Source: Streptomyces sp. SID12501 (GTDB taxonomy: Bacteria > Actinomycetota > Actinomycetes > Streptomycetales > Streptomycetaceae). From it: a stretch of 64,000 bases of DNA. Shown in pieces: positions 57,393 to 64,000 of the stretch. The stretch's first letter is position 1. Each line of letters begins with the position of its first letter. The notes beneath the pieces are model-generated. The model was given only the letters and a program-made list of their open reading frames with translations. It did not search any database and was not told the DNA's origin. The stretch spans positions 124,001 through 188,000 of the forward strand of contig NZ_JAAGLU010000020.1 in assembly GCF_010550245.1 (NCBI RefSeq). Direction: 5' to 3'. The position numbers were made by a program, and so were the translations under genes.

Positions 57393-59803
57393 AGCAGGGT
57401 CAGGTCGTCCGTGCTCGGCTCGGCGTGCTGGGCGACCCGGCCCGCGTGCCGCTCGACCATCGCCTCGAACGTCTGCCGCGACGTGCGGCCGTTGCCGAAC
57501 GTGGCCCCCTTGGGGATCTCCTCGAAGTACTTCAGCAGATTGTCGGAGGTGCCCGGGCCGAGCCGGTACTCGTGCTCCTCGGCCTGCTGCTCCACGATCC
57601 GCAGCAGCTCCTCGGGGCCATAGTCACCGAAGGTGATGGTCCGCGAGAAACGGGACGCCACACCGGGGTTGACCGACAGGAAGCGCTCCATCTCGGCCGT
57701 GTAGCCCGCGACGATCACCACCACGGCCTCCCGGTGGTCCTCCATCAGCTTCACCAGCGTGTCGATGGCCTCCTTGCCGAAGTCACGGCCGGAGTCCTCC
57801 GGGGACAGCGCGTACGCCTCGTCGATGAACAGCACACCACCGCGCGCCCGGTCGAAGGCCTCCTGGGTGCGGATCGCCGTCGAACCGATGTGCTCGCCGA
57901 CCAGGTCCACCCGGGACACCTCGACGAGATGGCCCTTCTCCAGGACGCCGAGCGCGGCCAGGATCTCGCCGTAGAGCCGGGCGACCGTCGTCTTGCCGGT
58001 ACCGGGGGAGCCCGTGAAGACCAGATGGCGTCGGGCGGAGGCCGCCTTGAGGCCCGCCTGCTGCCGGCGCCGGCCGACCTCGATCATGTCGGTGAGGGCC
58101 CGTACCTCGCGCTTGACGCTCTCCAGGCCCACCAGCGCGTCGAGTTCACCGAGGACATCCTTGGGGGACCGCGCGGCCACCTCCGACTCCGGGGCGGCGA
58201 CCGCCGGCTCCGGCTCGACGGTGCGCCGGTCTGGGATCGAGCCCAGCAGCCCCGGCGACTGAGCCACCGACGTCTGAACCGCCGTCTCCGGCAGCGGTGG
58301 GGTCCGCAGCGCCGCGCTCTCGTCGCTGGTGCAGTCCTCGACGAGCGGCCCGCCGCCGGAGGCCGCGCCGGACCCGCCGTCGGCGAACTCGTAACCACCG
58401 CGCGCGCACCGCTCCGTACGGCACTTCGTCAGCGTCGAACGGCAGCCGTCTATCACATGGAAGCCGTAGCCCTCACTGCCCGTCACCCGGCACTGCAGGA
58501 AGCTGCCCCGGCCGCCCGCCGACACATAGAAGCCGGCCTCGGCGGGGGAGTCGACCGTGCAGCGCTCGACGGTGGGGTCGGCGCCCTTGGTGACGATCAC
58601 GCCGGTCTGGGCGCCGACCACCGTGCAGCCGTTGAGCGTGCCGCCGCTGCCGTGGTCGCGGAACCAGGCGCCCGTCGCGGCGTCCCGGATCCGGCAATCG
58701 TCGAGCTGTACCGTCGCGCCGTCACTGACCGACACGGCCGTGTTGCGCACCTGGGAGAGATCGCTGTCGATGACGTCCGCGCGAGAGCCCCGGTCGAGCA
58801 CGAACAGGGCGTCCGGCACGTCGTGCACCCGGCAGGACTCGAGAACCGCTGTGGCGCCGTCGCTGATCCACACCGCCGGATAGTCGCCGGTGCTGTCGAA
58901 GATCTCGCACTGGTTGGCGTCCACCCGCGTGCCCGGGTCCCACACCGACAGCCCGTTGCGCCCGAACTGACGCACCGTCGTGCGGGTCAGCGTGAGGACG
59001 GAGCGGGACCGCAGGTCGACCGCGTTCTCCGGGATGTCGTGGATACGGCAGTCGGCGAGCGTCAACACGGCGTCGGTGTCGAGCGTCACGCCGTCCGCGG
59101 ACGTGCGGTGCACATCGCAGTCGGTGAGGTGCGCGGTGGCCCGGCCGGTGATCTGGACGCCGCTGCCCTTGACCTCGTAGATCTCACAACCGATCGCTTC
59201 CAGCGCCGAGTTCTCGCCCGAGACGGACAGGCCGACGCCCGAGGCGTGGTGCACCCGGCAGCGCTCCAGACGCGGATGGCCGCCGTCGCGCACGGTCACA
59301 CCCGCCTGGCCGGCCGCGACGACCTCGCACTCCTCGAACACCCCGCCCGCGTCGTCCAGTACCGCGATTCCGGCACCCGCCGGGTTGTCGATCGTGCAGC
59401 GCCGCACCGTCGGGCGGGCGCCGCCGCGCACCTCGATGCCCGCGGCGGACCGCGTGACGATCCGCAGGTCCAGCAACTCCGGGGTGCCCTCCTCGACGAG
59501 CACCGCCGCCGCGGTCGAGTCCTGGCCCTCCACATGCAGGTCCTGGACCACCGCCGAGGCGCGCACGGTGAGCGGCACCCCGTCCATCGGCGCGATGCGC
59601 ACCGAACCGGGGGAGCCCTCCGGGCCGCGCAGCGTCACCGCCCGCTCGACGACGAGGTTCTCCCGGTAGGTGCCGGGCGCGACGGTGAGGACATCACCGT
59701 CCGCCGCGGCCTCCAGGGCCGCGGCGAGCGACGCGTACTCACCCGTGCGGCGCCGCCACCTCGATGTACCGGTGTGCGTCACCTGGACCGTGCCCTGTGC
59801 CAT
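57362..59803 (-). CDS. Beta-helix repeat protein fused to CbxX-type AAA+ ATPase
   Basis: This 813-residue protein has two parts. Residues about 20-490 are a right-handed parallel beta-helix (many 22-24 residue coils such as AVVQDLHVEGQDSTAAAVLV). Residues about 540-813 are an AAA+ ATPase of the CbxX/SpoVK/EccA type: LVGLESVKREVRALTDMI, Walker A GSPGTGKTTVARLYG (about 598), Walker B GGVLFIDEAY, and the arginine region NPGVASRFSRT. EccA-like ATPases act with type VII secretion in mycobacteria; here no ESX gene is near. ATG 59803 starts MAQGTVQV. The combination suggests a chaperone or remodelling enzyme that reads a surface through the beta-helix, but this is inference. Confidence 0.88.
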   Translation of the reverse strand: MAQGTVQVTHTGTSRWRRRTGEYASLAAALEAAADGDVLTVAPGTYRENLVVERAVTLRGPEGSPGSVRIAPMDGVPLTVRASAVVQDLHVEGQDSTAAAVLVEEGTPELLDLRIVTRSAAGIEVRGGARPTVRRCTIDNPAGAGIAVLDDAGGVFEECEVVAAGQAGVTVRDGGHPRLERCRVHHASGVGLSVSGENSALEAIGCEIYEVKGSGVQITGRATAHLTDCDVHRTSADGVTLDTDAVLTLADCRIHDIPENAVDLRSRSVLTLTRTTVRQFGRNGLSVWDPGTRVDANQCEIFDSTGDYPAVWISDGATAVLESCRVHDVPDALFVLDRGSRADVIDSDLSQVRNTAVSVSDGATVQLDDCRIRDAATGAWFRDHGSGGTLNGCTVVGAQTGVIVTKGADPTVERCTVDSPAEAGFYVSAGGRGSFLQCRVTGSEGYGFHVIDGCRSTLTKCRTERCARGGYEFADGGSGAASGGGPLVEDCTSDESAALRTPPLPETAVQTSVAQSPGLLGSIPDRRTVEPEPAVAAPESEVAARSPKDVLGELDALVGLESVKREVRALTDMIEVGRRRQQAGLKAASARRHLVFTGSPGTGKTTVARLYGEILAALGVLEKGHLVEVSRVDLVGEHIGSTAIRTQEAFDRARGGVLFIDEAYALSPEDSGRDFGKEAIDTLVKLMEDHREAVVVIVAGYTAEMERFLSVNPGVASRFSRTITFGDYGPEELLRIVEQQAEEHEYRLGPGTSDNLLKYFEEIPKGATFGNGRTSRQTFEAMVERHAGRVAQHAEPSTDDLTLLYPEDLPELP

Positions 59804-59920
59804 GGCGCTGCTGTGCCCCCACCTCGTGGAACGCGGGATGTCGCGGAAGGTGCCGAACGATGTCGGCCGGTCCACCGTAGCGTGCGCGGGCACGGTGGGT
59901 TGACCAGAGCCGGAAGGCGG

Positions 59921-60526
59921 TCAACTGCCTGTCCCGGTCCGGCCCCAGTCGGGTCCGGCCCGGTCCCAGGCCCGGTCCCAACGGGTGTACCGGCGACGGA
60001 CCATGCGCCAGAGCATCAGGCGCCGACCGCCCTCGACGAACCCGGCCGACAGGGCGGTCGCTCCGAACCCGGCGAGGACCGCGTGCGTCGTCGCGGTGGC
60101 GGTGTCCAGGGGGCGGGCGGCTATTCGCCCGTGTTCGTCCGTCCACAGCGTGAAGTGGTCACCGGGATGCGGGGACTTGAGGTTCGCCATGACCGTGGCG
60201 TGCTGCGCCGTGCCGTCCGGCCCCGTCCAGCCGGCCTCCACGCGGCTTCGCGCCTCCCGAGGGGACGCCGACTCGGGATCGGGCTCCAACGGGGATCGGG
60301 CCAGCTTCTTGACCACGGTGGCCGTCACGAGATGACGGGCCTCGCGCTGGTCCCGTACGGCCTGTTGCAGCGCGCCCTGGGCGGCGCCGCCGACGAGGAC
60401 GCCGATCAGGGGCGCCGCCAGAAGGATCAGCAGCAGGGCCGCGAGCGCCAGCCAGGCCTCCGCGAGATCGGTCGCGCGGCGCAGCGGATTGTGCCGCCAG
60501 CGCCAGAGTCCGCCGATCGCCCGCAC
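59921..60526 (-). CDS. Rv1733c-like membrane protein
   Basis: This 201-residue protein has two membrane segments (about residues 25-48 and 148-172) with an exterior loop of some 95 residues between, matching the Rv1733c family of Actinobacteria. The start VRAIGGLWRWRHNPLRRATD is the usual family beginning. Members are membrane proteins of unknown function, related in mycobacteria to dormancy. GTG 60526 follows GAAGGGGG. It ends 117 bases from the beta-helix/AAA+ gene start in the same direction. Confidence 0.82.
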   Translation of the reverse strand: MRAIGGLWRWRHNPLRRATDLAEAWLALAALLLILLAAPLIGVLVGGAAQGALQQAVRDQREARHLVTATVVKKLARSPLEPDPESASPREARSRVEAGWTGPDGTAQHATVMANLKSPHPGDHFTLWTDEHGRIAARPLDTATATTHAVLAGFGATALSAGFVEGGRRLMLWRMVRRRYTRWDRAWDRAGPDWGRTGTGS

Positions 60527-60713
60527 ACCGCACCCCCTTCCGCTCCGTGATAACCCCGGTCGGATCAGTTCACGCACGATGCCGGTCAAAGAGAGAGCGA
60601 AATCACCACTCACCGGATCCCACCGGCCGTCCTGTGAACTTCTCACCAACCCAACGGTCAGGCCCTGTGCCGGTGTTCCCGCCCCCGGGGACCAATCGGA
60701 AGATCACGCCCGC

Positions 60714-61538
60714 CTATTCGAGGATCTTGAACGGATCGCCGACGCTGATCGTGCCGGGAGTTTCGGGCACCAGGTTCTGGCCGAAGACCAACTGGTTGCC
60801 GAAGCGCCGATGGCGCCCGAGGGAGCGCAGCGGTTCCCGCCCGCGTTCGGAGGTGTCCTGGTCGGTGGTGGTGACCACGCACCGCCCGCACATCTTGGCG
60901 ACCCGGAAGGAGACCTCGCCGATGGCGATCCGGGACCAGCCGTCCTCGGCCCAGGCGGCAGTCCCCGACACGACCACGTTGGGCCGGAAGCGGTTCATGG
61001 GCAGCGGGCCCTCGTGCGGCTGATCCCCTTGCACGATCAGGGAGTTGAGGGCGCCGAGCGACCCGAGCGTGGTGAGCAGGAGCGGGTAGCCGTCGGCGAA
61101 ACTCACGGTCTCGCCGGGCAACGCGAACTCCGGGTCGATCGCGCGGCGCGTGCCGGGGTCGTCCATGTGCAGGAGACGTACGTCCTCGCCCAGATACCCG
61201 CCGCACCAGTCATGCGCGTCGTCGCCCGCGAGGACCGCCGGCACCTTGGTGCCGAAGATGTCCACCGTCGTCGTGCCCGTCACCTCCGGGACGGGCACGG
61301 TCAGGGGCGCGCGACCGGGCGCGGAGAGAAGAATTCCGCCACCGGGCAGCAATTCGGCGGCAGCCTGTGCCAGGCGTGGCTGCCGGCGCTGGGTGACGAC
61401 CTTTCCCCCGGCGTCAATCAGTACCCAGCGCCGGTCCCCGGCCAGCCCCCAGGGCTCCACCACGGCCTGCCGGGGCGCCTGGCCCCGGAACGCCTTGACC
61501 GGATGAATGTGAATCGAGTGCAGCTCCGCATTCCCCAT
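60714..61538 (-). CDS. MOSC domain protein (mARC/YcbX-like)
   Basis: This 274-residue protein has an N-terminal MOSC_N beta-barrel domain (SIHIHPVKAFRGQAPRQAVV) and a C-terminal MOSC domain with MNRFRPNVVVSG and the cysteine-bearing VAKMCGRCVVTTTDQDT. The conserved Cys could hold a molybdenum cofactor as in mARC and YcbX, which reduce N-hydroxylated compounds. The start ATG 61538 reads MGNAELHSIHIHPVK. It may work with a reductase; none is adjacent. Confidence 0.9.
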   Translation of the reverse strand: MGNAELHSIHIHPVKAFRGQAPRQAVVEPWGLAGDRRWVLIDAGGKVVTQRRQPRLAQAAAELLPGGGILLSAPGRAPLTVPVPEVTGTTTVDIFGTKVPAVLAGDDAHDWCGGYLGEDVRLLHMDDPGTRRAIDPEFALPGETVSFADGYPLLLTTLGSLGALNSLIVQGDQPHEGPLPMNRFRPNVVVSGTAAWAEDGWSRIAIGEVSFRVAKMCGRCVVTTTDQDTSERGREPLRSLGRHRRFGNQLVFGQNLVPETPGTISVGDPFKILE

Positions 61539-61580
61539 ACCGCCATCGTGCCAGCAGGCACGGACACTCCGGGGGTGAGA

Positions 61581-62021
61581 TCAGTACCCGCGGTACTGCT
61601 GCTGCTGGTTGTTGTACGGGTCCTGGTACTGCGGCTGGGCGGGCCGGGGAGCCGCGGGACGCATCGCCTCGTATCCGGTGGCCGCCGGCGCCGGACGCTG
61701 CTGCTGCATCGGCTGGCCGCCACCGGGGTAACCACGCTGCGGTACCTGCTGCGGGATGTACGCCGCCGGCGCCTGCTGCAGCGGCGAGGGCTGCTGCGCC
61801 TGCTGGTAGCCGTAGGAGGGAGCCTGCTGGGACGGGCCGGCCGGCAGCGCGGGAAGCGCCGACGGCAGCGCGGGCAGGTTGTTGCCCATGTCGTACGCGG
61901 CGGGGACCCGGATCGGGGCGATCTGCGGGGCCCCCCGCTCGGCGACGAGCGAGTCGTAGATCGGAGTGTCCGGGAAGGCGGAGTAGTAGCCGCCGCCGTA
62001 GGTGGAGCGGGGGGAGGTCAT
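61581..62021 (-). CDS. Gln/Pro-rich protein (DUF6643-like)
   Basis: This 146-residue protein begins MTSPRSTYGGGYYSAFPDTP and continues IYDSLVAERGAPQIAPIRVP, an actinobacterial conserved start (DUF6643, from memory). The rest is a low-complexity Gln/Pro/Tyr-rich tail, ending with DPYNNQQQQYRGY. It has no signal or membrane segment. A TAACTT box on the minus strand (62034-62029) lies seven bases before the ATG, so the transcript is probably leaderless. The function is unknown; the tail could scaffold interactions. Confidence 0.72.
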   Translation of the reverse strand: MTSPRSTYGGGYYSAFPDTPIYDSLVAERGAPQIAPIRVPAAYDMGNNLPALPSALPALPAGPSQQAPSYGYQQAQQPSPLQQAPAAYIPQQVPQRGYPGGGQPMQQQRPAPAATGYEAMRPAAPRPAQPQYQDPYNNQQQQYRGY

Positions 62022-62028
62022 GGGACAT

Positions 62029-62034
62029 AAGTTA
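62029..62034 (-). promoter_or_regulatory. -10 element of the Gln/Pro-rich gene
   Basis: TAACTT read on the minus strand ends seven bases before the ATG at 62021, the spacing for a leaderless start. No convincing -35 was found. Confidence 0.5.
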
Positions 62035-62289
62035 AACCCACATGAGCTGGTTGGGGAGACCGATAAGAGGGTTGATTTCCGTGTCGGCGGCGACCTGGGA
62101 CCCCCAATGCGAGCGAACTCGCCAAAAAGGGGCACCGGGGCATGCGGAGATCAGGTAAAGGCCAGGTTCCGGCCCGGTTACCGACGGGTCGCCCCGCGTT
62201 CTTCCCCCGTTCGGCAAGGCGGTTCAACGGGAGTTCACAGGCCCGGGAGAATAGGTTTGGTCACGAGTCCAGCAGAGATGGGGGCGGTC

Positions 62290-63579
62290 ATGTCCATGGC
62301 TAAGGGATCGAATGCTCCGGTGCCCACGGCGGCACTCCGGGTCGAGCTGGGCTGGCGCTCCGGGCCGGGCGTTCCCGACGCGGACGCCTCCGCACTGCTG
62401 CTGGTGGCCGGAAAGGTCCGTTCCGACAGCGACTTCGTCTTCTACAACCAGGCCGTGCACTCCTCCGAGGCGGTCCGGCACGAGGGCAAGCGGGACAGCG
62501 GAGGCCGGGTGACGGACACCCTTCTCGTCGACCTCGCGCGCGTGGAGCCGGCCGTCGAGACCGTGGTCCTCGCCGCCTCCGCCGACGGAGGAACGTTCGG
62601 GCAGGTTCCCGACCTGTACATCGAGGTCCGCGACGCGGCGCAGGGCACGGTGGTGGCCCGCTTCGACAACGCGGGCGCCAGTGTCGAAACCGCGTTCGTG
62701 CTCGGCGAGTTCTACCGTCGGCAGGGCGCCTGGAAGTTCCGCGCGGTCGGACAGGGCTACAGCAGCGGGCTGGCAGGCCTGGCCACGGACTTCGGCATCA
62801 CCGTGGACGAGCCCCAGCACACGCCGCCCGCGACGCAGGCCGCCGCGCCCGCCATTCCACCCGTCGTACCTCCGGTGACCATGCCCCCGCCGCCCGCACG
62901 GCCCGTGACCGCGCCTCCGCCCGCCCCTCCCGCGACGCCGGTACGCCTGACCAAGGTGACGCTCACCAAGGAGGCCCCGTCCGTCTCGCTCACCAAACAG
63001 GGCGGCACCTCGGGCGCCCTGCGCGTCAACCTCAACTGGCAGGTCCACAAGCAGTTCTCCGGGTGGGGCAGCAAGCTCGGCCGCGCGGTCGCCCAGCACT
63101 CCGACCTCGACCTCGACCTGTGCGCCCTCTTCGAACTCTCCGACGGCAGCAAGGGCGTCGTCCAGTCCCTGGGCAACGCCTTCGGCGCGCTGCATCAGCC
63201 GCCGTACATCCACCTCGACGGCGACGACCGCACCGGTGCCGTGTCCAGTGGCGAGAACCTCACGGTCAACCTGGACCACAAGCAGGCCTTCCGGCGCATC
63301 CTCATCTTCGTGACCATTTATGCGGGGGCACGTTCCTTCGCCGACCTGCACGCCACGGTCACCCTGACCCCGGCGAACGGAGCGGCGGTCGACTTCTCGC
63401 TCGACGAGTGCACGGTGCCCTCCACGGTGTGCGCGCTCGCCCTGATCACCAACAACGGCGGCGATCTGATCATCCAGCGCGAGGCCCGCTATCTGGTGCC
63501 CGACCGCGGGGTGAGTCCCCAGCGGACCGTCGACCACGTCTACGGCTGGGGCATGAACTGGACACCCGGCCGCAAGTGA
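62290..63579 (+). CDS. TerD family protein with two TerD domains
   Basis: This 429-residue protein carries two TerD-like domains. The N-terminal one (about residues 5-180) has ALRVELGWRSGPGVPDADAS and SDSDFVFYNQAVHSSEAVRH; the C-terminal one (about 230-429) has LRVNLNWQVHKQFSGWGSKL, DLDLDLCALFELSDGSKGVV and YIHLDGDDRTG with acidic calcium-binding groups. A Pro-rich linker separates them. TerD proteins bind calcium and belong to stress or tellurite-resistance systems. ATG 62290 with GGGGG was chosen; ATG 62278 and 62296 are possible. No other ter gene is in view. Confidence 0.88.
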   Translation: MSMAKGSNAPVPTAALRVELGWRSGPGVPDADASALLLVAGKVRSDSDFVFYNQAVHSSEAVRHEGKRDSGGRVTDTLLVDLARVEPAVETVVLAASADGGTFGQVPDLYIEVRDAAQGTVVARFDNAGASVETAFVLGEFYRRQGAWKFRAVGQGYSSGLAGLATDFGITVDEPQHTPPATQAAAPAIPPVVPPVTMPPPPARPVTAPPPAPPATPVRLTKVTLTKEAPSVSLTKQGGTSGALRVNLNWQVHKQFSGWGSKLGRAVAQHSDLDLDLCALFELSDGSKGVVQSLGNAFGALHQPPYIHLDGDDRTGAVSSGENLTVNLDHKQAFRRILIFVTIYAGARSFADLHATVTLTPANGAAVDFSLDECTVPSTVCALALITNNGGDLIIQREARYLVPDRGVSPQRTVDHVYGWGMNWTPGRK

Positions 63580-63595
63580 CCGTGACCCACGCGGT

Positions 63596-64000
63596 TCAGC
63601 TCTCGTCCGCAGCGGTTTCCGGACGCGCGTACGTCCGTCCCTTCCAGGCGGCGCCACGTCCCCGGTAGTGCTGCACCGCCGAGTCGACCGTCATGAGGAG
63701 GTACAGGAACGCGGTGAACGGCAGCAGGGGAGCGAGCCACAGCGGCTGCCCGTAGTAGCGCAGCATCGGGATGTACGTCCCCGCCATCACGAGCCACGCG
63801 AGGCCGCCGCACACCGCCGCGGGCGTCGTCCCGGTGGCGAGCCCGGCCAGCAGGGCGAACGGGGGCACCAGATACACCAGGGCGAGGCCGAGCACCGTGC
63901 CGAGCAGGAGCGGCGGGCTGTGGCGCAACTGCGCGTACGCGCTGCGCGAGACCATCCGCCACAGGTCGTGCAGACGCGGGTAGGGCCGCACACTGTCCAC
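63596..64000 (-). CDS. C-terminal part of a family 2 glycosyltransferase (partial)
   Basis: This frame is open to the window end, so the N-terminus lies beyond 64000 and 134 residues are visible. Hydrophobic segments (LLLGTVLGLALVYLVPPFAL, TYIPMLRYYGQPLWLAPLLP and AFLYLLMTVDSAVQHYRGRG) and the end AAWKGRTYARP match the C-terminal membrane portion of GT2 enzymes of the carotenoid or hopanoid glycosyltransferase type. The catalytic domain is not in the window. A GTG at 64000 is probably internal. It converges with the TerD gene with 16 bases between. Confidence 0.7.
   Translation of the reverse strand: MDSVRPYPRLHDLWRMVSRSAYAQLRHSPPLLLGTVLGLALVYLVPPFALLAGLATGTTPAAVCGGLAWLVMAGTYIPMLRYYGQPLWLAPLLPFTAFLYLLMTVDSAVQHYRGRGAAWKGRTYARPETAADES

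Noticed and set aside
54347..60550. Plus-strand open frame of about 2070 residues
   Set aside because: It is an Arg/Ala/Gly-rich shadow lying partly in the membrane hydrolase gene and partly opposite the beta-helix gene. GC bias keeps the frame open; no domain is visible.
1..64000. tRNA, rRNA, CRISPR array or prophage genes
   Set aside because: Looked for by eye for tRNA arms, regular repeats and capsid or integrase-like proteins; none seen.

Overview
The window reads as chromosomal DNA of a Streptomyces-type actinomycete. GC is very high, there is strong G/C bias at third codon positions, GTG starts and TGA stops are common, and Actinobacteria-specific families are present (DUF6421-like, Rv1733c-like, maleylpyruvate isomerase-like mycothiol enzymes, deazaflavin-dependent Ddn-like proteins, SigE-family ECF sigma factor, TerD, SHOCT). 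No rRNA, tRNA, CRISPR array, intact transposase or phage module was found. Most of it looks like ordinary core/near-core chromosome carrying metabolic and regulatory modules; two genes look broken and one short remnant is visible.

Layout. 1-4.4 kb: DUF6421-like, SDR and threonine-aldolase genes (overlapping operon), then a transglutaminase-like and a B3/B4-domain gene, ending in a dispersed GC-rich repeat. 4.4-7 kb: PlsC acyltransferase, DUF4395/thioredoxin divergent pair, a 26-aa leader peptide and a flavin reductase. 7.1-9.1 kb: etfBA followed by a perfect terminator. 9.1-17 kb: secreted endonuclease/phosphatase-fold protein, citrate-lyase-type aldolase, membrane Ser/Thr kinase, a frameshifted gene, a LacI regulator diverging from a ROK kinase across a palindrome, a truncated SnoaL-like remnant and a small secreted protein. 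17-26 kb: TmrB-like/Nudix fusion, M20 peptidase, geranylgeranyl-reductase-type oxidoreductase, Ddn-like protein divergent from a TetR gene with two matching operators, a NarL-type two-component system under a 24-bp palindrome, and an MFS exporter.

26-36.5 kb: hydrolase plus mycothiol-enzyme operon, a GH43 xylosidase-type enzyme, MFS transporter, a coupled symporter/ECF sigma/membrane protein operon, and DUF3311, CstA and YbdD, together suggesting uptake of small carboxylates such as pyruvate. 36.7-47 kb: a Tat-exported beta-propeller/amidohydrolase, an amino-sugar or tagatose-type module (RpiB, DeoR, AgaS-like SIS, class II aldolase, AraC), RlmG-like methyltransferase, AlkB and a ROK regulator. 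47-51 kb: SHOCT protein, a wrecked ABC ATPase whose middle is replaced by about 325 bp of stem-loop-rich DNA, and an intact FtsX-type permease. 51-64 kb: RsbW-like ATPase, cysteine-synthase-like PLP enzyme, second copy of the dispersed repeat, DeoR regulator, membrane alpha/beta hydrolase, a beta-helix/CbxX AAA+ fusion, Rv1733c-like, MOSC, a Gln/Pro-rich protein, a double TerD protein and the C-terminus of a glycosyltransferase.

The strongest candidates for new biology are the structured insert at about 47.84-48.15 kb, the duplicated repeat downstream of two convergent gene ends, the symporter/sigma/membrane-protein operon, and several well-formed operators with an obvious adjacent regulator. 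All functional names rest on reading the protein sequences by eye; no database search was possible.
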